Part shown: positions 18,936 through 28,374 of the stretch, piece after piece
Position numbering within the stretch: position 1 is the stretch's first letter
Layout: each line of letters starts with the position of its first letter
Assembly: GCF_009749525.1 (NCBI RefSeq)
Contig: NZ_WOAC01000003.1
Span: 186,001 to 250,000 of the forward strand
Origin: Mesorhizobium xinjiangense
GTDB lineage: Bacteria; Pseudomonadota; Alphaproteobacteria; Rhizobiales; Rhizobiaceae
Direction: 5' to 3'
DNA: 64,000 nucleotides
Notes under the pieces: model-generated
Databases searched by the model: none
What the model saw: only the letters and a program-made list of their open reading frames with translations
What the model was told of the DNA's origin: nothing
Made by a program: the position numbers and the translations under genes

Positions 18936-19511
18936 ATGAAAACCGAGGAAGTGCTCGCCATTTTTCGCGAGGCCGGCGCCATTCTGGAAGGCCATTTTAT
19001 CCTGACCTCGGGCCTGCGCAGCGCGGTCTTTCTGCAAAAGGCGCGCGTCTTCATGCATGCCGACAAGACCGAGCGTCTGTGCAAGGCGCTGGCGGCGAAG
19101 ATTCGCCAGGCTGTCGCCACGCCGGACTATGTCGTCGGACCGGCGGTCGGCGGCCTCATCCCGGCCTATGAAACGTCGCGCCATCTCGGCGTGCCCGCCA
19201 TCTGGGTGGAGCGTGAAAACGGTGTCTTCCGCCTGCGCCGCTTCGAGATCGAGCCGGGCGCGCGGGTCGTCATCGTCGAGGACATCGTCACGACCGGCCT
19301 GTCGATCCGCGAAACCATTGAGTGCATGAAGGGCCTGGGCGTCGAGGTGATCGCCGCCGCATGCATTATCGATCGCTCGGCGGGCAAGTCCGATGTCGGC
19401 GTGCCGCTGATCGCGTTGGCCGAATATGAGGTGCCGGCCTATCCGGCAGACCAGGTTCCGCCCGAGCTTGCCAAAATTCCGCCGGTAAAGCCGGGTAGCC
19501 GTAATATATGA
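18936..19511 (+). CDS. pyrE: Orotate phosphoribosyltransferase
   Basis: A 191-residue OPRTase that joins orotate and PRPP to give OMP in pyrimidine synthesis. The PRPP loop is [18 protein letters not shown]. The N-terminal part [16 protein letters not shown] and the [16 protein letters not shown] block match the family. It starts 16 bp after rel, with GGAAAGG ahead of the ATG, so it is probably cotranscribed with rel, an arrangement common in Rhizobiales. Confidence 0.96.
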   Translation: MKTEEVLAIFREAGAILEGHFILTSGLRSAVFLQKARVFMHADKTERLCKALAAKIRQAVATPDYVVGPAVGGLIPAYETSRHLGVPAIWVERENGVFRLRRFEIEPGARVVIVEDIVTTGLSIRETIECMKGLGVEVIAAACIIDRSAGKSDVGVPLIALAEYEVPAYPADQVPPELAKIPPVKPGSRNI

Positions 19512-19671
19512 GCGCTGGCATGGACGAATGGGCGTGTTGTCGTCTGTTCGCCCGCTGGCTATAAGTTCGGTTAATGGGGCTGTGGAAGAATGCCCCATAT
19601 TTCGGGGTTGGTCAGCCAGCTATGCTGCATTCAGTTCCCCGACCGGGTGTTGTTGGGGCTCGACGCAAAGA

Positions 19672-20256
19672 ATGCTGTTTCGGCGCAGAAAACCGGCTGG
19701 TCTGCATGAGCGTGTCAGAACCTATTTCTGGCCGCGCCGCTCCTTTTGGCGCTCGGCCAAATATTTCGTCAAGCGGACGCTGCGGCTGAATGCCACGCCG
19801 CACGCCGTGGCCGCCGGTGTGGCGGCTGGGGTGTTTGCCTCCTTTACCCCCTTCATCGGCTTTCATTTCATCGTCGCGGCGGCGCTCGCCTGGGTGCTCG
19901 CCGGCAATCTTCTGGCCTCCGCGCTCGGAACCGCCATCGGCAATCCTTTGACATTTCCCTTTATCTGGAGCGCCACCTACGAATTGGGCCGTTTCATCCT
20001 AGAAGGCCGCCATCCCGGCGATCATCCCCGGATCGATCTCTTCGCCGCACTCAAGCATCTCGAATTTTCCCAGATCTGGGCGCCGCTCATCAAGCCGATG
20101 ACCGTTGGATGCCTGCCGTTGGGGCTGCTGTTTGCCCTCGTCTTCTATCTCGCCACCCGCTGGGCGACGATTGCTTTTCGCGAGCAAAGGCAAAAGCGCC
20201 TCGCCGCGAAAGCCAAGCGCCGCGCCGGCATGCTCGACCAGGCGGCAGCGCGATGA
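19672..20256 (+). CDS. DUF2062 membrane protein
   Basis: A 194-residue membrane protein of the DUF2062 family. The core reads [20 protein letters not shown], then [20 protein letters not shown] and [17 protein letters not shown], with transmembrane helices at about residues 45-75, 80-105 and 140-165. The start [10 protein letters not shown] gives the usual basic cytoplasmic N-terminus; the frame is open for 48 codons upstream, but that part looks non-coding. Function unknown. It overlaps acpS by ATGA. Confidence 0.9.
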   Translation: MLFRRRKPAGLHERVRTYFWPRRSFWRSAKYFVKRTLRLNATPHAVAAGVAAGVFASFTPFIGFHFIVAAALAWVLAGNLLASALGTAIGNPLTFPFIWSATYELGRFILEGRHPGDHPRIDLFAALKHLEFSQIWAPLIKPMTVGCLPLGLLFALVFYLATRWATIAFREQRQKRLAAKAKRRAGMLDQAAAR

Positions 20257-20663
20257 TCATCGGGCTGGGCTCCGACCTGATCGACATCAGGCGCATCGAA
20301 CGGTCGCTGGAGCGCTACGGCGAGCGCTTCACGCGGCGCATATTCACCGAAATCGAACAGGCGAAATCCGATCGCCGCAAGGAACGTGCCGCGTCCTATG
20401 CCAAGCGTTTCGCGGCCAAGGAAGCCTGCTCCAAGGCCCTGGGAACCGGGCTTTCGAATGGGGTCTTCTGGCGCGATATGGGCGTGGTCAACCTGCCTGG
20501 CGGCAAGCCGACCATGGAACTGACCAACGGCGCGGCGCGGCGCCTGGCCGAAATGCTGCCCAAGGAACACATGGGCCTGGTCCATCTGACGATCACCGAT
20601 GACTTTCCGCTTGCCCAGGCCTTCGTCATCATCGAGGCGGTTCGCGCCGAATTGCGGCCATGA
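20253..20663 (+). CDS. acpS: Holo-[acyl-carrier-protein] synthase
   Basis: A 136-residue AcpS that transfers 4'-phosphopantetheine from CoA to apo-ACP. The magnesium-binding motifs are [13 protein letters not shown] at the N-terminus and [15 protein letters not shown] at about residues 50-64. The ATG overlaps the stop of the DUF2062 gene (ATGA). lepB follows after 93 bp. Confidence 0.96.
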   Translation: MIIGLGSDLIDIRRIERSLERYGERFTRRIFTEIEQAKSDRRKERAASYAKRFAAKEACSKALGTGLSNGVFWRDMGVVNLPGGKPTMELTNGAARRLAEMLPKEHMGLVHLTITDDFPLAQAFVIIEAVRAELRP

Positions 20664-20756
20664 TTACGGTATTTGCAGCGTGAAGTTTCAAGCGATGCCG
20701 TTGCTCCCGGCAGCGTCAGCCGGTAAGACCTTGCCCCACACCAAACCGAGGACGAC

Positions 20757-21503
20757 ATGAGCGTGTCTGAAAAATCGCGAAAAAAATTGGGCGGTCTCGG
20801 CGAAACCGTCAGTGTCATCGTGCAAGCGCTGCTGCTGGCGCTCGTCATTCGCACGCTTCTGTTTCAGCCCTTCTCGATCCCCTCGGGGTCGATGCGCCCG
20901 ACATTACTGGAAGGCGACTACCTGTTCGTGACCAAATGGGCCTACGGCTATTCGCGCTACTCGCTGCCATTTTCGCCGAACCTGTTTTCCGGCCGCATTT
21001 GGGACAGTCCGCCCGAACGCGGTGACGTTGCCGTCTTCAAATATCCGCCCAATCCGTCGCTCGACTACATCAAGCGCGTCATCGGCCTGCCCGGCGACCG
21101 CATCCAGATGCGCCAGGGGCAACTGTTCATCAATGATGAGCCGGTCGAACGGGTGAAGACCGGTCAGATCGACAATCCCGACATCACCGAGATGAACCGG
21201 CCGGTCGACGTCTATCGCGAGACCCTTCCCAATGGGGTTTCCTACGACACGCTGGACATCACGCCGAACGGCATCGAAGACAACACGCGCGAGTTCGTCG
21301 TGCCGGAAGGTCACTACTTCATGATGGGCGACAACCGCGACAACTCCTCCGACAGCCGGGTGTTCGGCTTTGTGCCGGACGACAATCTCGTCGGCCGCGC
21401 CAACATCATCTTCTTCTCCATCGGCGGCGGCTCCAGCCCGCTCGAATTGTGGAACTGGCCGACCGAGCTGCGGCCGTCGCGTTTGTTCACCTGGATCGAG
21501 TGA
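20757..21503 (+). CDS. lepB: Signal peptidase I
   Basis: A 248-residue type I signal peptidase that removes signal peptides at the outer face of the inner membrane. One N-terminal transmembrane helix (about residues 17-37) precedes the catalytic domain. Ser45 in PSGSMRPTL and Lys106 in DYIKRVIGLPGD form the catalytic dyad. The box MMGDNRDNSSDSR is intact. It is followed 7 bp later by rnc, a usual pairing. Confidence 0.97.
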   Translation: MSVSEKSRKKLGGLGETVSVIVQALLLALVIRTLLFQPFSIPSGSMRPTLLEGDYLFVTKWAYGYSRYSLPFSPNLFSGRIWDSPPERGDVAVFKYPPNPSLDYIKRVIGLPGDRIQMRQGQLFINDEPVERVKTGQIDNPDITEMNRPVDVYRETLPNGVSYDTLDITPNGIEDNTREFVVPEGHYFMMGDNRDNSSDSRVFGFVPDDNLVGRANIIFFSIGGGSSPLELWNWPTELRPSRLFTWIE

Positions 21504-21510
21504 TGCTGCC

Positions 21511-22227
21511 ATGTCCGCCAAGCGACTGAGCGGCCAAGCTCTTGCCGATGCGATCACCGAGAGGACCGGCTACTCCTTCGTCGATGTCGAACGGCTCGAG
21601 CGGGCGCTGACCCATGCCAGCGCTCGCGGCAGGTCGGGCGCCGACTATGAACGCCTGGAGTTCCTCGGCGACCGCGTGCTCGGCCTGGTGATCGCCGATT
21701 TGCTGTTTCGCTCCTTTCCCGGCGCGCCGGAGGGCGAACTGGCGGTGCGGCTCAATGCCTTGGTCAGCGGCCAGACCTGCGCCGAGGTGGCCAACGAGAT
21801 CGGTCTGGCCGATTTCATTCGCGCCGACGCCACGGCGCAGGCCCTGAAGGGATCCAAGGGTCGCGGCCTTCGCGCCGACGCCATGGAGGCGCTGATCGCC
21901 GCCATCTATCTCGACGGCGGGTTGGAGGCGGTGCGTCCATTCATCCTGCGCAATTGGGAGGACCGCAGCAAGGCGGCGAGCGGCGCCTGGCGCGACCCCA
22001 AGACCGAGCTGCAGGAATGGGCCCACCAGTCCCTGGCGACGACGCCGGTCTACAGCGTGGAAGACCGCAAGGGTCCGGATCACGAGCCGGTCTTCACGGT
22101 GCGCGTGGAGATTGCCGGCCTGGCACCGGCAACAGGCACCGGGCGGGCCAAGCGCGAAGCCGAGCAGGCGGCTGCCACCGAGATCCTCATCCGCGAGGGC
22201 GTGTGGAAACAAGGAGAGCGCGGATGA
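21511..22227 (+). CDS. rnc: Ribonuclease III
   Basis: A 238-residue RNase III that cleaves double-stranded RNA in rRNA and mRNA processing. The signature ERLEFLGDRVLGLVIADLL is at about residues 47-65, with the second acidic site in ADAMEALIAAIYLDGG. A C-terminal double-stranded-RNA-binding domain contains GRAKREAEQAAATEIL. The stop overlaps the era start (ATGA). Confidence 0.97.
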   Translation: MSAKRLSGQALADAITERTGYSFVDVERLERALTHASARGRSGADYERLEFLGDRVLGLVIADLLFRSFPGAPEGELAVRLNALVSGQTCAEVANEIGLADFIRADATAQALKGSKGRGLRADAMEALIAAIYLDGGLEAVRPFILRNWEDRSKAASGAWRDPKTELQEWAHQSLATTPVYSVEDRKGPDHEPVFTVRVEIAGLAPATGTGRAKREAEQAAATEILIREGVWKQGERG

Positions 22228-23141
22228 GTGAAACCGACACATCCGCCCGCCCCACGCGTTCGGGCTTCGTCGCACTGATCGGAGCGCCCAATGCCGGCAA
22301 GTCGACGCTGGTCAACCAGCTTGTCGGCGCCAAGGTCTCGATCGTCACCCACAAGGTGCAGACCACGCGTGCCATCGTGCGCGGCATCGCAACGCATGAC
22401 AATGCCCAGATCGTCTTCGTCGACACGCCGGGCATCTTCCGGCCGCGCCGCCGCCTCGATCGCGCCATGGTGACGACGGCCTGGGGTGGCGCCAAGGACG
22501 CCGACATCGTGCTCGTGCTGATCGACGCCGAACGCGGCATCAGGGGCGACGCCGCCGCGATGCTCGACAATCTGGCCAAAGTGCGCCAGCCGAAGGTGCT
22601 CCTCCTCAACAAGGTCGACCGCGTGAAGCGCGAGACCCTGCTGGCGCTGGCCGCCGAGGCCAACGAGAAGGCGTCCTTCGAGCGCACCTTCATGATTTCC
22701 GCGCTCACCGGGTCGGGCTGCGAAGATGTCCTCGACTATCTCGCCACCACCTTGCCGGAAGGCCCGTGGTATTATCCCGACGACCAGCTCTCCGACCTGC
22801 CGATGCGCCAGCTCGCCGCCGAGATCACGCGCGAGAAGCTTTATCTCAGGCTGCATCAGGAACTTCCCTATTCCTCTCATGTCGAGACTGAGACATGGGA
22901 GGAAAAGAAGGACGGCTCGGTGCGCGTCGATCAGGTGATCTATGTCGAACGCGACAGCCAGAAGAAGATCGTGCTGGGACGCAACGGCGAGACAATCAAG
23001 GCGATCGGCCAGGAAGCGCGCATGGAACTTGCCGGAATCCTGGACCAGAAGGTCCACCTGTTCCTCTATGTCAAGGTGCGCGGCAACTGGGGCGACGACC
23101 CCGAGCGCTACCGCGAGATGGGGCTCGACTTTCCCAGCTGA
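22224..23141 (+). CDS. era: GTPase Era
   Basis: A 305-residue Era GTPase that helps mature 16S rRNA and assemble the 30S subunit. G1 is [10 protein letters not shown]3 is FVDTPGIF and G4 is LLNKVDRVK. The C-terminal KH domain contains [20 protein letters not shown]. It overlaps rnc by ATGA, and recO follows after 56 bp. Confidence 0.97.
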   Translation: MSETDTSARPTRSGFVALIGAPNAGKSTLVNQLVGAKVSIVTHKVQTTRAIVRGIATHDNAQIVFVDTPGIFRPRRRLDRAMVTTAWGGAKDADIVLVLIDAERGIRGDAAAMLDNLAKVRQPKVLLLNKVDRVKRETLLALAAEANEKASFERTFMISALTGSGCEDVLDYLATTLPEGPWYYPDDQLSDLPMRQLAAEITREKLYLRLHQELPYSSHVETETWEEKKDGSVRVDQVIYVERDSQKKIVLGRNGETIKAIGQEARMELAGILDQKVHLFLYVKVRGNWGDDPERYREMGLDFPS

Positions 23142-23197
23142 CGCCGGGGCCGTCACGATCGCTTGACGTATGTCCTGCCACCCGGGCAAATGCCGCC

Positions 23198-23929
23198 ATG
23201 GAATGGCGTGACGAAGGCATCATCATCGGCTCGCGCCGGCACGGCGAGACGAGCCTCATACTGGAGGTGATGACGCCCGCCCATGGGCGGCATCTGGGGC
23301 TGGTGCGCGGCGGGCGTTCGCGCCGCATGCAGCCGGTGCTGCAGGCCGGCAACCGCGTCGCGCTCACCTGGCACGCCCGTCTCGATGAGCATCTGGGCAT
23401 GTTTCAGGTCGAGGCGCTGGAGATGAATGCCGCGCGGCTGTTTTCCAGCGCCGTCGCGGTCTATGGCCTGCAGACGCTGGCGGCTCATCTGCGCCTTCTG
23501 CCCGAACGCGACCCGCACCCGAACCTGTTCGAGACCATGACCATCATGGTGGAGCATCTGGAAGACGCCGAAGCCGCGGCCGAACTCATGGCGCGCTTCG
23601 AGCTCCTGGTGCTCGACGAGCTGGGCTTCGGGCTGGACCTGACGCGTTGCGCCGCCACCGGCGCCAAGGACGACCTCGTCTATGTGTCGCCGAAATCGGG
23701 CCGGGCGGTGTCGAGCGCCGCCGGCGCGCCCTATCATGACCGCATGCTGGCCCTGCCGGCCTTCCTGCACCGTGGCGCACAGGTGCGTGGCGATGCGCGC
23801 GCCTATGAGGACGCGTTCAAGCTGACAGGCTTTTTCTTCTCACGTCACGTCTACGAGCCGCGCGGCATCGAGCCGCCGGAAACGCGGGCCGGGTTTCTTT
23901 CCGCCGTCAGGCGGGAGTTGGGCCGCTGA
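23198..23929 (+). CDS. recO: DNA repair protein RecO
   Basis: A 243-residue RecO, which loads RecA on SSB-coated DNA in the RecFOR pathway. The N-terminal OB fold starts [20 protein letters not shown], and the helical domain contains [20 protein letters not shown]. The zinc-site cysteines of some RecO proteins are reduced to the single CAATG here. It ends the rnc-era-recO group; repeat copy C begins right after the stop. Confidence 0.95.
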   Translation: MEWRDEGIIIGSRRHGETSLILEVMTPAHGRHLGLVRGGRSRRMQPVLQAGNRVALTWHARLDEHLGMFQVEALEMNAARLFSSAVAVYGLQTLAAHLRLLPERDPHPNLFETMTIMVEHLEDAEAAAELMARFELLVLDELGFGLDLTRCAATGAKDDLVYVSPKSGRAVSSAAGAPYHDRMLALPAFLHRGAQVRGDARAYEDAFKLTGFFFSRHVYEPRGIEPPETRAGFLSAVRRELGR

Positions 23930-23931
23930 CC

Positions 23932-24047
23932 CTAGAGCATGTCCCGCTCAAACGGAATCGTTTGAGCGAAAGGTACATGCTCCAACATATTGAGCTGGCG
24001 CGCATATCTTTGCTTCAAACGTTTCCGTTTGAAGCGAACGCGCGCTA
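23932..24047. repeat. Copy C of the ~113-bp double-hairpin repeat
   Basis: The copy starts CTAGAGCATGTCCCGC, with the hairpin CGCTCAAACG-GAAT-CGTTTGAGCG, the centre GAGCTGGCGCGCATATCTTT, the hairpin GCTTCAAACG-TTTC-CGTTTGAAGC, and ends GAACGCGCGCTA. It fills the whole gap between convergent recO and the MFS gene. Its last CTA is the TAG stop of the MFS gene on the minus strand. Confidence 0.92.
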
Positions 24048-25283
24048 TTGCGCCGCGGCCAGCGCCGGGCGATCCACGGTCCGCTCCTCGATCGGCCAGT
24101 GGACGACCGCCGCGAACAGGCCCAGCGCCACGCCCAGCCACCACACCGGATCGTACGAGCCGAACAGGTCGTAGAGATAGCCGCCGAGCCAGACGCCGAG
24201 GAACGATCCGATCTGGTGCGAGAGGAAGACGACGCCGCCCAGCATGCCGAGATGGCGCGTGCCGAACATGACCGCCACCAGGCCGTTGGTCGGCGCCACG
24301 GTGGAGAGCCACAGGAGCCCCATGAGGACGGCGAAGACGATCACGCTTGTCGGCGTCTGAGGCAGCAGCAGGAAGGCCGTCACCAGAATGGAGCGGCCGA
24401 TGTAGATCCAGGCGAGAAAGTGCGGCTTGGAATAATGCTGGCCGATGAAGCCGGAAGCGAGCGAGCCGATGATGTTGAAGAAGCCGATCAGCGCCAGAGC
24501 GATCACGGCGTAGCGCGCATCGATGCCGATATCCGAAATATAGGCGGGAAAATGCGCGGTGATGAAGGCGACCTGGAAGCCGCAGACAAAGAAGCCGGAG
24601 GTCAAAAGCAGGTAGCTGCGGTGCCCCAGCGCTTCGCGCAATGCCTGGCCGGTCGTCTGGTCGATCTCCTCCTGGCTTGTTCTGCCGCTCTTTGCATTGC
24701 CTCTCAGCGGGATGGCCAGCACCGGCAGCGCCAGCATCATGAAGCTCATGATGACCAGCGTGTCGAACCAGCCATAATTGTCGATCAGTCCCTGGCTGAG
24801 CGGCGCGAAGAAGAACATGCCCGCCGAACCGGCCGCCGTCCCGATGCCGAAGGCGAGACTGCGCTGCTCGGGCGCGACGTTTCGGGCAAAGGATGCCAGG
24901 ACGATGCCGAAGGAACCCGCCGCAACGCCCAGGCCGACCAGCACGCCGCCGCCGAGATGCAGCATGCCGGGGCTGTCGGCGATCGCCATGAGATAGAGGC
25001 CGGCGGCATACATCAGGCCGGAAAGCGCCAGCACCCGCCAGGTGCCGAACCGGTCGGCGATGGCCCCGAAAATCGGCGTGCCCAGGCCCCATGCAAGGTT
25101 CTGGATCGCCATGGCCAGGCCGAACGTCGTGCGGTCCCAACCCTTTTCGGCCAGCATCGGAAGCTGGAAGAAGCCCATCGCCGAGCGGGGGCCGAAATTG
25201 AGCGCCGCGACCAGGCAGCCGCAAATGATGATCATCCAGGGGAGCGAAGGAAGGGCGCGCTGGGCGATGGGGGCAGGGGTCAT
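24045..25283 (-). CDS. Major facilitator superfamily transporter
   Basis: A 412-residue MFS transporter with about 12 transmembrane helices. The loop 2-3 motif is GAIADRFGTWRV, and the first helix reads WMIIICGCLVAALNFGPRSA. The pattern is of the monocarboxylate/oxalate-formate or drug-efflux type; the substrate is unknown. The start MTPAPIAQ has CGGAG upstream. It diverges from a MarR regulator, and a perfect palindrome lies between them, so it is probably the regulated gene. Its stop codon is part of repeat copy C. Confidence 0.9.
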   Translation of the reverse strand: MTPAPIAQRALPSLPWMIIICGCLVAALNFGPRSAMGFFQLPMLAEKGWDRTTFGLAMAIQNLAWGLGTPIFGAIADRFGTWRVLALSGLMYAAGLYLMAIADSPGMLHLGGGVLVGLGVAAGSFGIVLASFARNVAPEQRSLAFGIGTAAGSAGMFFFAPLSQGLIDNYGWFDTLVIMSFMMLALPVLAIPLRGNAKSGRTSQEEIDQTTGQALREALGHRSYLLLTSGFFVCGFQVAFITAHFPAYISDIGIDARYAVIALALIGFFNIIGSLASGFIGQHYSKPHFLAWIYIGRSILVTAFLLLPQTPTSVIVFAVLMGLLWLSTVAPTNGLVAVMFGTRHLGMLGGVVFLSHQIGSFLGVWLGGYLYDLFGSYDPVWWLGVALGLFAAVVHWPIEERTVDRPALAAAQ

Positions 25284-25465
25284 GGGAAACTCCGTTGGGC
25301 GTCGGAATGTATACGCAGATGCTGATGGCAAGAATTCAAATGTTCACGTGCATTGGATCAAAGATTCTGATCTTTCCGTCGCATTCGATCGGCGCTGCGG
25401 AATGGCTCCGGCGAATTGCAGGTACGAAGCGTGATTCCGTCGTGAAATTCGATTGTGAATCGAAA

Positions 25466-25486
25466 GCATACAAGATACTTGTATGC
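25466..25486. promoter_or_regulatory. Palindromic operator of the MarR regulator
   Basis: Perfect 9-bp arms GCATACAAG and CTTGTATGC flank the three bases ATA. The site lies in the divergent MFS/marR gap, 32 bp before the preferred marR start. The inner TACAAG-N3-CTTGTA resembles known MarR/OhrR operators. Binding is inferred from position and symmetry. Confidence 0.75.
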
Positions 25487-25517
25487 AAGATATATGAACG
25501 CGAACGAGAAGGCGGCC

Positions 25518-25949
25518 ATGGATCGCATCGAAGAGTGCATCAGCTTCCAGCTTGGCAAGGCCTATCAGCAGATCACGCGGCGGGCCCGCGAGGCTCTTGC
25601 CATGCACGGCATCACGCCCGTGCAATATGCGACCTTGTGCGTGTTGTGGGAACGCGACGGGCTAAGCTGCGCGGACCTTTGCGCGCGTCTCATCCTCGAC
25701 AGCGCGACCATGACCGGCATTGTCGACCGGCTGGAGACGGCGGGCTGCGTCGAGCGCCGCCGTGGTCCCGACGGCGACCGCCGTCTAAGCCGCGTCTATC
25801 TCACCGCGTCCGGCAACACATTGCGCGAACCGTTGCAGGCGGCCATGGACGCAATGAATCGCGAGATCGACGCCCATCTCGGTCAGGCGGCTGGCGCCGT
25901 TCGCCGTGCCCTGACAGCAATCGGAGCGTCGTCCCGGGAAGCAACGTAA
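25518..25949 (+). CDS. MarR-family transcriptional regulator
   Basis: A 143-residue winged-helix MarR regulator. The helix-turn-helix region reads LSCADLCARLILDSATMTGI, then VDRLETAGCVERRR, and the wing has DGDRRLSRVYLT. The start MDRIEE at 25518 was preferred because GAGAAGG lies at a good distance; an ATG at 25494 is also possible but sits 8 bp from the operator palindrome. Cys near the N-terminus (IEECISF) and in CVLW and CADLC could sense oxidants, but this is speculative. Confidence 0.9.
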   Translation: MDRIEECISFQLGKAYQQITRRAREALAMHGITPVQYATLCVLWERDGLSCADLCARLILDSATMTGIVDRLETAGCVERRRGPDGDRRLSRVYLTASGNTLREPLQAAMDAMNREIDAHLGQAAGAVRRALTAIGASSREAT

Positions 25950-25999
25950 ACCGTAACGCCCGCTGATCCCTTGCTGGCGCGGGTGCCCGCAACCTGTTG

Positions 26000-26860
26000 T
26001 CAACTCGCCTTGGCCTGGAACAGATGGACGTCGCTTTGCGGATAGGGGATCGATATGCCTTTCTTGTCGAAGGCGAGCTTTGCCGCCTTGGTCAGGTCGA
26101 GCTTGGTCTGCCACCAGTCGGCGGTCTTGGTCCAGTAGCGGGCCGTGACGCTGACCGCGCTGTCGCCGAGCTCGACGACGAAGGTGGCCGACTCCGGATC
26201 GCCGAGCACGCGCGCGTCGGTGTCGACGAGCCCGGCGAGCGTCTTTTGCGCCAGCTCGATGTCGTCGCCATAGCCGATGCCGATCGTCAGGTCGTTGCGG
26301 CGAATGGCATTGCGCGAGTAGTTGGTGACCGAGGAGGACCAGAGCTGGCTGTTGGGCGCCAGAACGTATAGCCCGTCGAGCGTCTTGAGCTCGGTGGCGA
26401 ACAGCCCGATCTCCTCGATCGTGCCCGACAGGCCGCCCGCATCGATGAACTCGCCGACACGGAAGGGCCGAAGCACCAGGAGCATGATGCCGGCGGCGAT
26501 GTTTTGCAGCGTGCCTTGCAGGGCCAGCCCGATGGCCAGGCCCGCGGCGCCGAGCGCGGCCAGTATGCTGGCGGTCTGCACGCCGAACTGCGCCAGAACG
26601 GCGATCACGACGAAGATGAGGACGATGTAGCGCACCAGCTTGGAAAAGAAGCGCCGCAAGGTCTCGTCGAAACCGTGCACACGGCCCAGACCTCTGCTGG
26701 CCCAGCGTTCCAGCACGCCGGCGATGAAGTAGCCGACGATCAGGAGGATGATCGCGCCGATGACGGAGAAGGAATATTGCACGACCAGGCCGGACGCTTC
26801 GTGGACGGCCGCTTGGGCGGCGTTGGCCATGTCCGCGGTATTCGCTTCAAGCTGTTCCAT
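26000..26860 (-). CDS. Small-conductance mechanosensitive channel (MscS family)
   Basis: A 286-residue MscS-type channel that releases osmolytes under membrane tension. Three N-terminal helices lie at about residues 28-50, 70-90 and 95-128. The third is the Gly/Ala-rich pore helix AALGAAGLAIGLALQGTLQN, followed by the beta domain start RPFRVGEFI and VLAPNSQLWSSSVTNYS. The C-terminal alpha/beta domain is complete. It stands alone on the minus strand. Confidence 0.93.
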   Translation of the reverse strand: MEQLEANTADMANAAQAAVHEASGLVVQYSFSVIGAIILLIVGYFIAGVLERWASRGLGRVHGFDETLRRFFSKLVRYIVLIFVVIAVLAQFGVQTASILAALGAAGLAIGLALQGTLQNIAAGIMLLVLRPFRVGEFIDAGGLSGTIEEIGLFATELKTLDGLYVLAPNSQLWSSSVTNYSRNAIRRNDLTIGIGYGDDIELAQKTLAGLVDTDARVLGDPESATFVVELGDSAVSVTARYWTKTADWWQTKLDLTKAAKLAFDKKGISIPYPQSDVHLFQAKAS

Positions 26861-27217
26861 GACTGGACCTCGTCGGTTGCATAAAGGAGTGCTGTATTAG
26901 AGCGGAACCTTCCACGCGCATAAACCCGAACAACGGGAATTTCCCCGACTGGCTTTGCAATTGGCGCCAAACTGCCACAGTTCCGTCGAGCTTCGCGGGC
27001 GGTAGCGCAAGGCAGTTTGCGCGCCGTTGCCTGACTGCATGACAGTTCGTTGCGGACCCATGGCCGGCGGCTTTGAATGATGCTTCGTGCCGTCCTAAAA
27101 TCGATTCCGATTTTCGGGCGGATGCGTTAGGCTTGCCGGGTGCGGCGACTCGCTCCACATCCGGTTGCGTTTGCGTGTGCTATGCCGGGCGAGTTCGAAA
27201 GATTGGTGAAGGATCTG
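26861..27217. other. Intergenic region between mscS and ldt
   Basis: About 357 bases separate these divergent genes. It holds their promoters and one copy of a short palindromic repeat at 27090-27132. No gene is supported. GAAGGA just before 27218 is the ribosome binding site of the L,D-transpeptidase. Confidence 0.6.
27090..27132. repeat. Short palindromic repeat, family 2, copy 1
   Basis: The core is AAAATCG-ATTC-CGATTTT, a perfect 7-bp hairpin, in the context CGTCC...CGGGCGGATGCG. A diverged copy with the same flanks (GTCGATTCCGATATT ... CGCCGATACGC) is at 28845-28884. I have the impression that similar mosaics are common in rhizobial intergenic DNA, from memory. Confidence 0.6.
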
Positions 27218-27979
27218 ATGTCAAATTTCAGCCGTCGAAGGCTTTTGGTCATGGCAGCGACGGGTGCGGCCTCTGCCACGCTGTCGGCTTGCACGAACAC
27301 GCAGCTTCGGACTGACCGGTCTTTGATGCAGACGGCGCTGGGTCGCCCGATGCATCTGGCGCAGTACGGTGCCGGGGGCGGTCTCGGCAATCACGAGGCG
27401 ATGTATGCCGCCCTTAGCGATGGCGGACACAACATCCCGGCTGTCCCGATCGACAAGATCGATCCGCAATATTTCCGCCAGATTGTCTCCGACCCGACGG
27501 GCGAGCGGCCCGGAACGGTGGTCGTCGATACGGCGAATCACTTTCTCTACCTGGTGGAGCCCGGCGGCCAGGCGATCCGCTACGGCGTCGGCCTCGGTCG
27601 CCAGGGCTTCGAATGGGCCGGCCGCGGGGTCATCGAGTGGAAACAGCAATGGCCCCGCTGGTTCCCGCCGGACGAAATGATCGACCGCCAGCCGGACCTG
27701 GAGAAATACCGGGCGCGCCAGATTGCGGGCACCAACCAGTGGGATGGGGGCATGCAGCCCGGCATCACGAACCCTCTGGGAGCGCGCGCGCTCTATATCT
27801 ACCAGAACGGCAAGGATACGCTCTATCGCGTCCACGGCTCGCCGGAATGGTGGTCGATCGGCAAGTCCGTTTCGTCGGGCTGCGTGCGCCTGATGAACCA
27901 GGATGTCATTGATCTGTACGGCCGCGTGCCCGAAGGCGCACCGCTGGTGGTCACGAGCGGGTTGCGGAGGGTCGCTTAG
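27218..27979 (+). CDS. L,D-transpeptidase (YkuD domain) with Tat/lipoprotein signal
   Basis: A 253-residue exported L,D-transpeptidase that makes 3-3 crosslinks in peptidoglycan or attaches proteins to it. The N-terminus has a twin-arginine motif NFSRRRLLVMAATG and then LSAC, a lipobox-like cysteine. The YkuD catalytic motif is HGSPEWWSIGKSVSSGCVRL with the active-site Cys, and WFPPDEMIDRQP is a conserved substrate-side loop. The start MSNFSRRR has GAAGGA upstream. The TAG stop touches a palindromic repeat. Confidence 0.93.
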   Translation: MSNFSRRRLLVMAATGAASATLSACTNTQLRTDRSLMQTALGRPMHLAQYGAGGGLGNHEAMYAALSDGGHNIPAVPIDKIDPQYFRQIVSDPTGERPGTVVVDTANHFLYLVEPGGQAIRYGVGLGRQGFEWAGRGVIEWKQQWPRWFPPDEMIDRQPDLEKYRARQIAGTNQWDGGMQPGITNPLGARALYIYQNGKDTLYRVHGSPEWWSIGKSVSSGCVRLMNQDVIDLYGRVPEGAPLVVTSGLRRVA

Positions 27980-28025
27980 CGCAATTCCAGGAGAAGTGGA
28001 AACCGGTTCTCTGTCCGGAATTGCG
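27980..28025. repeat. Palindromic repeat, family 3 (CGCAATTCC hairpin)
   Basis: CGCAATTCC (27980-27988) is the exact inverse of GGAATTGCG (28017-28025), with an inner GAGAA/TTCTC pair. It starts directly after the TAG stop codon of the L,D-transpeptidase gene and could act as its 3' mRNA hairpin. Confidence 0.65.
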
Positions 28026-28032
28026 TCAAATC

Positions 28033-28097
28033 AAAAGGTACATGCTCCGGCATATTGATCTGGCGCGCATATCTTTGAAGCAAAGATATGCGCGCTA
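28033..28097. repeat. Copy F (fragment) of the ~113-bp repeat
   Basis: About 65 bp matching the central part of the family: GGTACATGCTCC, then GATCTGGCGCGCATATCTTT, GAAGCAAAGATATGCGCG and an end GCGCTAG. The outer hairpins are missing or reduced. Confidence 0.8.
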
Positions 28098-28104
28098 GCG
28101 CCGT

Positions 28105-28374
28105 CTATGGCCGAGTGTCGACCTTTTCGGTCAGCCATGCCTTGATCAATGACTGGTAGGGCATGTCTCGCTTGTTTGCGGCGATCTTGATACGTTCCAG
28201 CAGCGACACCGGCAATCGCAATGAGATCGAGGCCGACGAAGGTTTGAGATTCGGCATCCGGACGCGTTCGGCCTTGGCCCAGTCCACGTAATCGGTCGAG
28301 TCCTGCTCTTCCCAGAAGGTGCGCTCTTCAGCCTCGGTGGCAAAGCTCGGGGTCGACTTAGTCTTCTTCGGCAT
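28105..28374 (-). CDS. Antitoxin of a BrnT-type toxin-antitoxin pair (CopG/BrnA-like)
   Basis: An 89-residue antitoxin. The C-terminal ribbon-helix-helix reads SASISLRLPVSLLERIKIAA, then NKRDMPYQSLIKAWL, as in CopG-type antitoxins, which bind DNA as dimers and neutralise the toxin. The N-terminal half (TFWEEQDSTDYVDWAKAE) is the probable toxin-binding part. The gene overlaps the toxin gene by 17 bp and is second in the operon, the usual BrnT-BrnA order. Confidence 0.88.
   Translation of the reverse strand: MPKKTKSTPSFATEAEERTFWEEQDSTDYVDWAKAERVRMPNLKPSSASISLRLPVSLLERIKIAANKRDMPYQSLIKAWLTEKVDTRP

Noticed and set aside
16622-19120. An 832-codon open frame on the minus strand across rel
   Set aside because: Antisense shadow of the high-GC rel gene; the translation has no known domain.
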